This document shows, in pieces, positions 34,412 to 42,057 of a DNA stretch of 64,000 nucleotides (position 1 is its first letter; each line of letters begins with the position of its first letter). The stretch covers positions 9,758 to 73,757 of the forward strand of contig CAZJAA010000011.1 in the NCBI GenBank assembly GCA_964544055.1, written 5' to 3'. Both the position numbers and the translations under genes were made by a program. The notes under the pieces were generated by a model, which saw only the letters and a list, made by a program, of their open reading frames with translations, did not search any database and had not been told where the DNA came from. This DNA comes from SIG299 sp964544055. GTDB lineage: Bacteria; Bacillota; Clostridia; Lachnospirales; Lachnospiraceae.

Positions 34412-34473
34412 ATTATACATCGGGCTTCCCACCATTAAAACCCCAGCTTTTCCCCAACTTTTCCCCGAAAACG
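34412..34473 (-). promoter_or_regulatory. Late promoter candidate with 11-bp direct repeats
   Basis: A minus-strand TATAAT (34412..34417) lacks a good -35 (TTTTAA at the expected place). Upstream are three 11-bp direct repeats, CCCCAGCTTTT, CCCCAACTTTT and CCCCGAAAACG on the plus strand (34441..34473), phased at one helical turn. That is the layout of an activator-dependent promoter. The ArpU-like protein encoded just upstream is the natural candidate activator. The transcript would meet the terminator at 34346..34390. Confidence 0.55.
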
Positions 34474-34519
34474 CTCTTCAAAAAAGTGTGTTTTTGCTGG
34501 AATTTCGGCTTTTTGTGAA

Positions 34520-35047
34520 TCACCATTTTTCAATTCCGTCAATTCCGAATAATTTGATGGACATTCTCTTGACAAGTTCCTTCGTCCAGCGCGAAGGTGT
34601 ATTTTTTCCACAATTCAGGCGGTCTGACACTTCCTCGAAGGTCAATCCGTCAATATAGTGCATTTTGAAGGCTTCGAATTTGTAAAAAGTGCCTTTTTCG
34701 GTCTGTTCCTTCTTCATCTCCTCCATCGCTCTGTCAATATTTGCAATCATCATCGCTGTCTTCAGCTTTGACCTTCTGATGCTGTCAAGATGCGTATTTT
34801 CGCTTTTGAATGTCTGAAATTCCTCCTCTTCCAGTTCTTCAACCTCTGAAATCGCATTTTCCAGATGGCTGCGCAGCTCTCTGTATGATTCCATTAGGAT
34901 TCTGGTGTTGTGGGCGATTTTCTGACGCTCCTGCTGCTTCTGTCTGTTCATAATCTCCTGCATCATCTCTGACATCTGGATTTTGACCGCTTCCATCACT
35001 TTTTCATCAATTCCTTGCTGCTCTCTCTCGTCTTCCTTCTCTTGCAT
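34520..35047 (-). CDS. ArpU-like late transcription regulator
   Basis: 175 residues, strongly helical. The C-terminal ~55 residues carry a sigma-like HTH: FKMHYIDGLTFEEVSDRLNCGKNTPSRWTKELVKRMSIKLFG. Gp/ArpU/RinA-type proteins of this size, last in the early operon and directly before the HNH-terminase block, switch on late genes. This location fits. Family membership is inferred from the HTH and position. Confidence 0.7.
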   Translation of the reverse strand: MQEKEDEREQQGIDEKVMEAVKIQMSEMMQEIMNRQKQQERQKIAHNTRILMESYRELRSHLENAISEVEELEEEEFQTFKSENTHLDSIRRSKLKTAMMIANIDRAMEEMKKEQTEKGTFYKFEAFKMHYIDGLTFEEVSDRLNCGKNTPSRWTKELVKRMSIKLFGIDGIEKW

Positions 35048-35070
35048 CGTGTTTCCACCGCCTTCCCTGC

Positions 35071-35682
35071 TTATTTCCTGCGCTTATTCCTTCGGCTTCG
35101 AAGATATGCCTGTCTGCGTACCATCGGCAGTCCTCTTCGCCTTCTTTCATTGTTCGACATCTTCATCTTTTCCAGTTCCCATTCATCTACATCTGCCAGA
35201 AGGTCATTCATGGCTGCTGTCATTGCCTGAATCGCTGGTCGAAGTCTTTCCATGAAGGAATTCCATGCCTGACGAATCGCATCGCCTACTCTGATGATAC
35301 ATTCTGCCAATTCTTCCAGCTTCATTCCCATCTGGTCTGCATATTCTCGCATCGCCTGCATCTGACTGTCATCCAGTCCTTCCAGAAGCTCCTGAATCTT
35401 CTTCTGATTCCCTTCCGATACCTCTGCCATCGCAGTCATGTCTTCTCCTGCTGCCAAGTCAATACCGATGACGACTGCTGCCGCCTTTGAATCTTCTTCA
35501 GATGCTGCTGTGGCTTCCGTTTTTGCCCCTTCCTGCTCCTTTTCTGCTTCAGGTGCGGAATTCTCTGCCTGTGCTTCTTTTTGCGTTTCCTGCACCTGCT
35601 GCGTTATCTCTTCAGGAATGCTGGCAGGCTTCTTGCCTGTCAGCTTCTCCTTGATATTTCTTGCAATATCTCTGATTCTCAT
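35071..35682 (-). CDS. Phage protein of unknown function with acidic linker
   Basis: 203 residues. The N-terminal basic segment (MRIRDIARNIKEKLTGKKP) is followed by an acidic, Ala/Glu/Gln-rich linker (about 25-65), a helical middle (EGNQKKIQELLEGLDDSQMQAMREYADQMG) and a basic C-terminal tail (RRRRGLPMVRRQAYLRSRRNKRRK). No known domain is recognised; DNA or RNA contact by the basic tail is plausible. It lies 23 bp after ssb and before the late regulator. Confidence 0.6.
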   Translation of the reverse strand: MRIRDIARNIKEKLTGKKPASIPEEITQQVQETQKEAQAENSAPEAEKEQEGAKTEATAASEEDSKAAAVVIGIDLAAGEDMTAMAEVSEGNQKKIQELLEGLDDSQMQAMREYADQMGMKLEELAECIIRVGDAIRQAWNSFMERLRPAIQAMTAAMNDLLADVDEWELEKMKMSNNERRRRGLPMVRRQAYLRSRRNKRRK

Positions 35683-35705
35683 ATCTTCACCGCCTTCCTG
35701 CTGCC

Positions 35706-36128
35706 TTAACTGAAAGGCAAATTGTCATCATATCCATCAGGTATCTGCATGAATCCATCATCGCCTGCGTAGCTCTGCGGCTCTGTCCTGATGCCATCCG
35801 AAGCTCCTTTGCTCTCTGCGAATTCAATATTTTCCGCTGTCACTTCCACTGTGTACACCTTCTGTCCGTCTTTGTTGGTGTAGCTGCCAGTTGTGATTCT
35901 TCCTTCCAGCACGATTCTGACACCCCGCTTCAGATACTTCTCCGCGAATTCTCCCAGTCTTCCGAATGCCACGCATGGAATGAAGTCTGCATTCTGCTGA
36001 CCTTCCTGCTTCTTTCCTCTTCTATCGACTGCCATCGTGAATCTGGCAATCGCCATCGGATTCTCTCCTGTTGTGTATCTCACATCAGGATTGCGCGTCA
36101 ACCTTCCCATCTCTATCACTTTATTCAT
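35706..36128 (-). CDS. ssb: Single-stranded DNA-binding protein
   Basis: 140 residues: MNKVIEMGRLTRNPDVRYT, the OB-fold strands IARFTMAVDR and NADFIPCVAFGRLGEFAEKYLKRGVRIVLEGRI, and the C-terminal acidic tip DDNLPFS that recruits partner proteins. It would coat single strands made by HUH-Rep replication. It overlaps the 59-residue membrane peptide gene by 8 bp. Confidence 0.95.
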   Translation of the reverse strand: MNKVIEMGRLTRNPDVRYTTGENPMAIARFTMAVDRRGKKQEGQQNADFIPCVAFGRLGEFAEKYLKRGVRIVLEGRITTGSYTNKDGQKVYTVEVTAENIEFAESKGASDGIRTEPQSYAGDDGFMQIPDGYDDNLPFS

Positions 36129-36300
36129 CTTTCTTCTTTCCTCCGTTCTTCACTGCATCGACTGCTGCCTTGATTACTGCATACAGTACAATCGCAATCG
36201 CTATCACCAGCCCTGCTGCCAGTGCCATCAATACAATCCACAGGATGAATGCTCCTGTCGTTCTGATTGCTTCCTGAAGCCACATTCCCATCTGATTCAT
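36121..36300 (-). CDS. 59-residue single-span membrane peptide
   Basis: Starts MNQMGMWLQEAIRTTGAF and has one strong membrane span (about 18-42, FILWIVLMALAAGLVIAIAIVLY) with a lysine-rich tail (VKNGGKKKDE). It overlaps the MazF-like gene by 4 bp and ssb by 8 bp, so it is tightly coupled. Size and charge are holin- or antiholin-like, but its place is in the early operon. The function is unknown. Confidence 0.7.
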   Translation of the reverse strand: MNQMGMWLQEAIRTTGAFILWIVLMALAAGLVIAIAIVLYAVIKAAVDAVKNGGKKKDE

Positions 36301-36836
36301 TCTCTTCTTCCTCCTGTCATCAATCTCTCCATCAAGCCTTCATACAGCTGCTTGAATACATCTCTTTCCGTTTCTGCTTTCACTATTGCCTGCGCCAGCT
36401 CTTTCGCATCATCAGGTGCTTCCATATCCTCTTCGATGCAGCCCCCCTCGCAGCTTTCCAGAAGCATGTCCAGCTTCTCCTGCTGCTCTCTGGTCATATG
36501 TATTCCCAGCGCAATTTCAAGTGCGATGTCGATTTCCTGCATTTCTTTGTCGGTGCATCTTCCGCAGTAGCTCTGAAGTCTCTGTACATCCACAGCTGTC
36601 GGCTGTTCGCATAATGCTTCAGACACCTTCGATGCGCTTCTGATTGTCACATGTGTCGGCAGCTCCTTCTTCGGGCTTGTTGTCAGGAATACCACTGTGA
36701 CAGTGTCGCTGTTCCTGTTGTTCGCATCATTGCTGATGATGATTGCTGGTCTGTCCTTCTTCATCTCTCTTCCGACCTGATGTCGGTCATTGTTGATGTA
36801 GTATATATCTCCTCTTCTTGCTTCCGTCTGCATCAC
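36297..36836 (-). CDS. MazF/PemK-type endoribonuclease-like protein
   Basis: 179 residues. N-terminal ~115 carry the MazF fold: RRGDIYYINNDRHQVGREMKKDRPAIIISND, TVTVVFLTTSPKKELPTHVTI, then ALCEQPTAVDVQRLQSYCGRCTDKEM. A C-terminal helical extension of ~60 residues is not part of normal MazF. No antitoxin-like gene is adjacent: the upstream protein is zinc-ribbon-like. It may act as an mRNA-cutting phage regulator rather than a stabilising toxin. Confidence 0.85.
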   Translation of the reverse strand: MMQTEARRGDIYYINNDRHQVGREMKKDRPAIIISNDANNRNSDTVTVVFLTTSPKKELPTHVTIRSASKVSEALCEQPTAVDVQRLQSYCGRCTDKEMQEIDIALEIALGIHMTREQQEKLDMLLESCEGGCIEEDMEAPDDAKELAQAIVKAETERDVFKQLYEGLMERLMTGGRRE

Positions 36837-37177
36837 TCTTCCTCCGTTCCATACTTCTCCTTCAGGACATTTGCTCTGTATGCAAATTCTGCTTTCAGCT
36901 CCAAGTCCTGCTCCACATATTTATCAATCAGTGCCTTGTTGCAGTTTCCCAGCCTTCCGATGCGTTTCTGTATCTGCTTTCGTTTCTGTGCCATCAGGCG
37001 CATCTCTCTGTCCATAATCGTCACAGTGTAATGTCTGCCGCAATGCGGACAGTCGAAGTATCTTTCTATCACATCATCTCTATTGTCATCCTGTGCGATG
37101 ACTGCATCCATCACTTCGATGGCGGCAGGCTCAATGTGCGCGCTGCAATGATTGCATATAATAACTTGCTTTGTCAC
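36833..37177 (-). CDS. Zinc-ribbon protein, GTG start
   Basis: 114 residues from the GTG at 37177 (AGGAGG 7 bases upstream). An N-terminal CNHC...CPHCG pair would hold one zinc (about 7-50), and a charged helical C-terminus follows. Overlaps both neighbours by 4 bp. Many early phage proteins have such ribbons; the role is unknown. It is in the place where an antitoxin would be, but does not resemble one. Confidence 0.65.
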   Translation of the reverse strand: MTKQVIICNHCSAHIEPAAIEVMDAVIAQDDNRDDVIERYFDCPHCGRHYTVTIMDREMRLMAQKRKQIQKRIGRLGNCNKALIDKYVEQDLELKAEFAYRANVLKEKYGTEEE

Positions 37178-37746
37178 TTTCCTTCCTCCTGTTCGTACAG
37201 CCATGTCGCTTCCATATCTGCCAGATGCAGCATCACTGCCAGCGGATGTCCTTTGAAGGCTTCGTCCAGTGCGCGGATGTTTCCTCTTGCTGCATCATCA
37301 TATGCTCCCATGTGCCACCTGATTGCGATTATCTCTTCCAGTGTCAGCGTCAAGCCCTGCTGCTGAATCAGGATGACGCTTCTCTCTCCGTGTCCGACTG
37401 GCAACTCCACTGCTTTGTTGTATTCATATCCTGTAATGTTGCCTTCTTCGTCTCTCTTCGGGATGTATCTGTCTATCTTGCAGACATCATGCAGCAGTGC
37501 CACAAGTATCATGCTTTCCATGCTGATGCCCTTCTCCTTTGCTTCCTCTGTTCTGCGAAGCAATCTTTCGCAGACATTCAGGCTGTGGCACAGAAGCATC
37601 CCTTCGGATGCTCCGTGATACCTTGTCGATGCTGGTGCTGTGAAGAAGTCTGTATCATTCAGCCATTCCATGAAATCATCGAAGCCTTTTCTGCGTCCTG
37701 CTGCGAATTTCAGCATGTTCTCGAATTCCAGTCTTCTGTCCTTCAT
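37174..37746 (-). CDS. HD-domain phosphohydrolase
   Basis: 190 residues from MKDRRLEFENMLKF at 37746, chosen for AAGGAGG 5 bases upstream. The HD metal site is clear: first His in MLLCHSLNVCERL, HD pair in VALLHDVCKIDRYI, His-Gly-His in PVGHGERSV, and a final Asp in MLHLADMEA. It may act on nucleotides or (p)ppGpp-like substrates during infection; the substrate is not known. Confidence 0.85.
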   Translation of the reverse strand: MKDRRLEFENMLKFAAGRRKGFDDFMEWLNDTDFFTAPASTRYHGASEGMLLCHSLNVCERLLRRTEEAKEKGISMESMILVALLHDVCKIDRYIPKRDEEGNITGYEYNKAVELPVGHGERSVILIQQQGLTLTLEEIIAIRWHMGAYDDAARGNIRALDEAFKGHPLAVMLHLADMEATWLYEQEEGK

Positions 37747-37756
37747 GTGTTCCTCC

Positions 37757-39187
37757 TTATGCTCCATAGTTCAATGTCGGTGCTGCTGCATCCTGTGCTG
37801 CGCCTTCAGCTGCGTCTTCGCCAACTTCCTTCAGCTGCTCCTGCGCTCTCTGGATGCCGATGATGCAATATCCTTCTTCCAGTGCGGATGATGTTTCATC
37901 TGTGTCCATGCAGATGATGTGCAGCTGCATCTGCTGTCCTGTTGCTCTGCCTTCTTTGAATTCCAGCACTTTGATGTCATCGCCTTCGCTGTACCCATCA
38001 TTCTTCAGAATCATGTATGGCTTCAAGCCTGCTGCCACTCTCTCGAATTCCGATGCAGACATTCTGACGCACTTCATCTTCTTGTCGTCTGAAGGAAGAT
38101 TCTGCATCTTCTCTTCCTGCTCCATCTCGCGCAGCTTCTTTGCTGTCTCTCTGTCGATGGCATCCTGTTCTTCACTGTATCTTTGCTCGTCCGTCTTCTC
38201 TGCTTCTGCCTTGTTTATGTACTGGTCGCAGCTGGTGCATGTGGATGTCTTCACATTGCATTCGGAATATCTCTGGCATCCGTAGCACAATGATGTGATT
38301 CCTTCAGGATGTGGTGTCTGATACTCCTCTTCTTCGGAATCCTCTGCCTGTTCATCCCCTTCAGCGTCTTCTGGCTCTTCATTGCCTTCGTAGTCCTTCA
38401 GATATTCCATCTGACCTTCCAGCTGTGCAGCTACTGCTTCCTCTGCCGCTGCCTGCTTCGCTTCCTTGACATCCTTGAATGTCAGGCTTCCTGTCTCTTT
38501 GTACTTTTCCAGCATTGCCTGCTGCGTTTCTGCATCCATTCCGCTGATTTCATACGCTGCGCTGAATGTCAGGCGACCTTCCTTCAGCTCTTCCGTGAAT
38601 TCAGGAATCAGACGCTTGTTGATGCTCTCTATCTGTGCAATCTTTGTGCTGGTCATGTTCATCATGTCTGCAATCACATCACGAAGTCTTCCGCTGTTCA
38701 GCTTATATCCTGCCAGCGTCAGTCCATTGTCTTTCATGTACTGAAGTGATGCTTTCAGCTGCTTCTCTTCCTCCAAAATGTCCACGATGGTCTTGTCTCT
38801 GTATGAATTCGCCACAATCAGTTGCACTCGCTCTTCGTGTTCCTCCGCAGGCGACTTGACCTGACATGTCACCATCTCAAATTCTTCGAAGCCCCGCTGC
38901 ACAAGCAGCGTCAATGCTCTCCATCTCTTCTCGCCTGATATGATGCGATACTCGCCCTTCTCGCATGGCGCATATGCCACCACAAGATTCTCCATCAATC
39001 CTGCTGCCAGAATATCCTGTGCCAGCTTCTCGATGCCTGACATTGAATAAAAATTCATATCATTCGGATATATCTTCTTGATACTGATGTCTCTGGTGCG
39101 GAATCTCGCCTTTGCTGTATCGTCCGCAGTTCCTGCCGCCTTCGTGTTCTTGTTTAATGCGTCCATGACGCTCCATCCTGTTGCCAT
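37757..39187 (-). CDS. ParB-like partition/nuclease-domain protein
   Basis: 476 residues from MATGWSVMDALNKNTK (39187; GAGGAGG 7 bases upstream). The N-terminal ParB domain (about 25-115) has the GEKRWRALTLL box. An HTH region (about 125-205) includes MMNMTSTKIAQIESI. The centre is acidic, then comes a four-Cys cluster (CYGCQRYSECNV...CTSCDQY) and a coiled coil. Pairs with the ParA gene 0.8 kb upstream. ParAB is normally for plasmid-like partition. Confidence 0.85.
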   Translation of the reverse strand: MATGWSVMDALNKNTKAAGTADDTAKARFRTRDISIKKIYPNDMNFYSMSGIEKLAQDILAAGLMENLVVAYAPCEKGEYRIISGEKRWRALTLLVQRGFEEFEMVTCQVKSPAEEHEERVQLIVANSYRDKTIVDILEEEKQLKASLQYMKDNGLTLAGYKLNSGRLRDVIADMMNMTSTKIAQIESINKRLIPEFTEELKEGRLTFSAAYEISGMDAETQQAMLEKYKETGSLTFKDVKEAKQAAAEEAVAAQLEGQMEYLKDYEGNEEPEDAEGDEQAEDSEEEEYQTPHPEGITSLCYGCQRYSECNVKTSTCTSCDQYINKAEAEKTDEQRYSEEQDAIDRETAKKLREMEQEEKMQNLPSDDKKMKCVRMSASEFERVAAGLKPYMILKNDGYSEGDDIKVLEFKEGRATGQQMQLHIICMDTDETSSALEEGYCIIGIQRAQEQLKEVGEDAAEGAAQDAAAPTLNYGA

Positions 39188-39204
39188 TGTCATTCCTCCT
39201 CGTT

Positions 39205-39462
39205 TCATATCTCGCTGTGTCCTGTCAACGCTGCTGCAATTCTCTTGTATTCTCTTTCTGCATCCAGAATCTTCACTTCCAGCGTGTCCAGTCGCTTGAA
39301 TAGTAGCTGTATTTCTTTATCTGGCACATTCTCGCCATTCTTCAGCAGTATTCCGATTATTGTCACTTTGTCCGTCTGGCACAAGTCCGCAAGAATCGGA
39401 ATCTGCTTTCTTTGGTCTTTTGCTCCGCGATACATCGCACAGATTTCATGCTCTGTCATCAT
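39205..39462 (-). CDS. Small early phage protein
   Basis: 85 residues, MMTEHEICAMYRGAKDQRKQIPILADLCQTDKVTII..., likely a winged-helix-like N-terminus with a helical C-terminal part. Its start overlaps the stop of the 47-residue gene. A DNA-binding role is possible (the N-terminal 50 residues resemble the HTH of sigma-like regulators) but not shown. Confidence 0.55.
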   Translation of the reverse strand: MMTEHEICAMYRGAKDQRKQIPILADLCQTDKVTIIGILLKNGENVPDKEIQLLFKRLDTLEVKILDAEREYKRIAAALTGHSEI

Positions 39463-39602
39463 TCTTCGCTTTCCTCTGTTTCTTTCAGTATCAGGTCAGG
39501 ACAGCCATCACACAGCTGTCCATTCTCTGCACATTGCTCCTGCTCATGTTCCGTCAGATTCTTCATCGTTTTCTCATACCACCTGCAATATGCTTCCTGC
39601 AT
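39459..39602 (-). CDS. 47-residue Cys-containing peptide
   Basis: Encodes MQEAYCRWYEKTMKNLTEHE then QEQCAENGQLCDGCPDLILK and an acidic tail. Four cysteines, three of them (C...C..C) in the second half, could bind a metal. Stop and start overlap both neighbouring genes, which supports that it is translated. Confidence 0.6.
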   Translation of the reverse strand: MQEAYCRWYEKTMKNLTEHEQEQCAENGQLCDGCPDLILKETEESEE

Positions 39603-40003
39603 CACACTTCCTCCTCTGTGTCAGATTCGGACACCGCCAGAATTATCTGCATTCTTTCCAGCTCTTCCTTCTTTGCGTGATACAGGTCGCAGCAGTTCTC
39701 TGACGCTTCGTCATCTATGTACTTATTCAGGAATCGCTTCAGCTTCTCTGCGTCCACCACAATCTTCAGCAGTGCAAGTGCTTCGCTCATTACCTTCTTC
39801 AGTCTCTTGTCGGTTTTTATCTTCCCATCTTCATCAATCTCTGCCAGTCTTTTCAGGTATTCTTTGTCATCGAAGCTGACCAGCTCTGTCACTTCCTTCA
39901 CAATTCCTGCGACTTCTTTTCGGTATCTCTCCGCTTCTTCAGCTGCTGCCTTCAGCTCCTCGAAGGTCTGGATGCTGATTGTCACTGTGCCATCAATTTT
40001 CAT
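39602..40003 (-). CDS. Early phage protein of unknown function
   Basis: 133 residues, helical and charged. It starts MKIDGTVTISIQTFEELKAA, a beta strand then long helices with a coiled-coil look. No motif is recognised. It lies 4 bp after the ParA gene; its last codons contain the third palindrome copy (39618..39634), encoding SESDT. Confidence 0.6.
   Translation of the reverse strand: MKIDGTVTISIQTFEELKAAAEEAERYRKEVAGIVKEVTELVSFDDKEYLKRLAEIDEDGKIKTDKRLKKVMSEALALLKIVVDAEKLKRFLNKYIDDEASENCCDLYHAKKEELERMQIILAVSESDTEEEV
39618..39634. repeat. 17-bp palindrome, copy 3 (one mismatch)
   Basis: GTGTCAGATTCGGACAC, differing from the other two copies by one base, within the 3' end of the 133-residue gene. 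Confidence 0.65.
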
Positions 40004-40007
40004 CCTG

Positions 40008-40787
40008 CTACACCTCCATCTCCTTCAGAAGCTCATATACCACATTGCGATAGTCCTGCGTCACGATGCAGCCTTTTGAAAACTTTGGCAGCGGAATGTG
40101 TGACATGGTCGCCTTCTCTGCGATGATTGACCTTCTGACTGGTGTGGCGAAGCAATCATGTCCTGATACTTCCTTCAGCCACTGCTCCACCTGAAGCGAT
40201 GTCTGATTCTTCTGGCGCATTGTCAGCAGCACCTTTGCTCTGATGTTCGGATTGAAGCTCTTCAGGTCTTCAATCTGCATCTGTGTATTCTCGATGCCTT
40301 CCATCTCGAAGCCACCGACCTTCGCAGGAATGATGACCATATCAGCTGCGCACAGTACATTGATGACTGTCATGTCCATTAGTAGTCCGCAATCTACAAT
40401 GCAATAGTCATACGCATCCTTCACTTCCTGCATCGCTTCTGCGAATCGGTCAATCTGTCTTTCATCTGTTCGCAGCAGGATATTCATATTCGTGCGCATC
40501 AGATATCCATTCGCAGGAATGATGTCGATGTGGCTGTACTCTGTCGGCTGTATCAGGTCTGATGTGGAATATCTGCCGCCCAGACAGCGATGATGTTCTA
40601 AAAGCTCCGACATGCCTGCGCCTTCAGGCTCGAATCGCCCGAATGTCATTGACATGTTGCCCTGCTGGTCTGCGTCCACTGCCAGCACTCTCTTCGTCCT
40701 CTCTTCGCCCAGTATGTAGGCGATGCTTGATGCGGTCATGGTCTTGCCGATGCCGCCCTTTTGATTCATGATTGCAATAATTTTCAT
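40008..40787 (-). CDS. parA: ParA-family partition ATPase
   Basis: 259 residues. Deviant Walker A QKGGIGKTMTA, switch I region VDADQQGNMSM, Walker B YDYCIVDCGLLMD and ADMVIIPAKVGGFEMEGI. A normal-length ParA with no N-terminal HTH, so it would not autoregulate directly. Sits in the early operon with a ParB-like protein. Suggests that the element can exist as, or derives from, a plasmid-like replicon. Confidence 0.9.
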   Translation of the reverse strand: MKIIAIMNQKGGIGKTMTASSIAYILGEERTKRVLAVDADQQGNMSMTFGRFEPEGAGMSELLEHHRCLGGRYSTSDLIQPTEYSHIDIIPANGYLMRTNMNILLRTDERQIDRFAEAMQEVKDAYDYCIVDCGLLMDMTVINVLCAADMVIIPAKVGGFEMEGIENTQMQIEDLKSFNPNIRAKVLLTMRQKNQTSLQVEQWLKEVSGHDCFATPVRRSIIAEKATMSHIPLPKFSKGCIVTQDYRNVVYELLKEMEV

Positions 40788-40814
40788 GATGTGTGTCTCC
40801 TTCCTTGTCTCTGT

Positions 40815-41261
40815 TTATTCTTCCAAGTTTTCCAGCTCTCTTTCAAAGTCTCTGATGCAGCCATACACATCGCAGCATTCACAGGCTTCCACAAGTCCTC
40901 TTTCTGGACATCTGTCGCACTGCTTATCATGCTCCGCGATTTCTCTGCGCAGCTCTTCGATTCTGTCTCTGTTCGCACTCTTCAGCCTGATGGTGTAGTA
41001 CAATGTCAGCTGCAAGTCGCTGAAGCTGTATTCTGGTGTTTCTTCTGGCATCAGTGGCTTCATCAAGCCCAGCTCTTCCCATTTCTTGTGTTTTATCTCT
41101 GGAATTGTCCTGAAACTCTCCACTTCCATGTCCATCAGCTTCGATGTCAGCTGCTGCATTTCCAGCGATGCCTTGTACCCTGTGAATATCACTTCGCCAT
41201 CCTTGATGACTTGTACTCTGTCAGGATTGTGAAGATATGGCATGATGTCCTTCATTGTCAT
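40815..41261 (-). CDS. Cys-rich early phage protein
   Basis: 148 residues from MTMKDIMPYLHNPDRVQVI (41261), whose ATG overlaps the stop of the VRR-NUC gene. The N-terminal ~50 contain beta-type segments (VIKDGEVIFTGYKASL). The C-terminal part has a cysteine cluster (CDRCPERGLVEACECCDVYGC) that could bind zinc. No family recognised. Confidence 0.6.
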   Translation of the reverse strand: MTMKDIMPYLHNPDRVQVIKDGEVIFTGYKASLEMQQLTSKLMDMEVESFRTIPEIKHKKWEELGLMKPLMPEETPEYSFSDLQLTLYYTIRLKSANRDRIEELRREIAEHDKQCDRCPERGLVEACECCDVYGCIRDFERELENLEE

Positions 41262-41716
41262 CACAGCTGCTTCACCTTCCCTTCCTTCAGGATGCTGCAA
41301 TTCTCAATGTGCATCCTGTTTTCTCCTCCGCCAGTGTCAATCGGTTTCAGCTTCAGATACTCTTCAATGACCGCTGTGGCTTCTTCTGCTCCGTAACACA
41401 CCGCGCAGAAGTGTCCGAATCCTGCTGCCGCCTTCAGGAATTCCTTCTGACTGTCCTGAAGCCTTCCGTCTGCGTACTTCATTTCGATGTACAGTCCGAT
41501 GTATTTGCCCTTCGGCACTGGAAGATGAAGGTCAGGCACTCCTGCCAGCACTCCCATCGCCTTCAGCTTGACCGCTTCCTGCTTGTTCCTGCTGCCGCCA
41601 TTCGGACAGTGATGCAGCCACTTCAGCTCTGGATATGTACTGATGCGCCATCTGCACCAGTCAATCACATTCATCTGTTCTGTATCTTCACTTCGCAGCA
41701 TGTATCTTCGATTCAT
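41261..41716 (-). CDS. VRR-NUC domain nuclease
   Basis: 151 residues from MNRRYMLRSEDTEQMNVIDW (41716), with an ATGA overlap upstream; the longer frame to 41923 is a shadow. The PD-(D/E)XK-like core reads GVLAGVPDLHLPVPKGKYIGLYIEMKYADGRLQDSQKEF, with the Asp and the E-x-K pair. Common in phage replication modules. Confidence 0.88.
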   Translation of the reverse strand: MNRRYMLRSEDTEQMNVIDWCRWRISTYPELKWLHHCPNGGSRNKQEAVKLKAMGVLAGVPDLHLPVPKGKYIGLYIEMKYADGRLQDSQKEFLKAAAGFGHFCAVCYGAEEATAVIEEYLKLKPIDTGGGENRMHIENCSILKEGKVKQL

Positions 41717-42057
41717 CGGATGACCTCCAATCTCTTCAAGTCTTCCAGTACATTGCCAGTCAATCCCAGCTGCTGCATCTTTCTGACTGCTGCCATGCTG
41801 ACAATCCCTGTCATTCTGTTTAGCCACACCTGAAGCTCGCCTTTGTTTCTGCGATACATGTCGCGCACCTCTTCTCTGTGATGCACCATCAGCCCCATTC
41901 CTCTTGCTGTGATGGCATTCCATTCCTTTGTGTTCTGACGGATGCCTGCCTTTTTCAGCTCTTTTTCGATATACTTCACGCAGAATATCTCTGCATCCGT
42001 GACAGCTGCTGCCAGCTCGTCCACCATCATCATTCCTTTACTGCTCATTTTCCACAC
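41713..42057 (-). CDS. Early phage protein of unknown function
   Basis: 114 residues, mostly helical: VDELAAAVTDAEIFCVKYIEKELK, then ITARGMGLMVHHREEVRDMYRRNKGELQVWLNRM. No motif recognised. It overlaps the lytic transglycosylase by 20 bp and the VRR-NUC gene by 4 bp. Confidence 0.6.
   Translation of the reverse strand: MWKMSSKGMMMVDELAAAVTDAEIFCVKYIEKELKKAGIRQNTKEWNAITARGMGLMVHHREEVRDMYRRNKGELQVWLNRMTGIVSMAAVRKMQQLGLTGNVLEDLKRLEVIR

Noticed and set aside
34144..34413. N-terminal extension of the HNH endonuclease
   Set aside because: It translates a repeated AT-rich control region and a terminator; a strong AGGAGG precedes the ATG at 34143.
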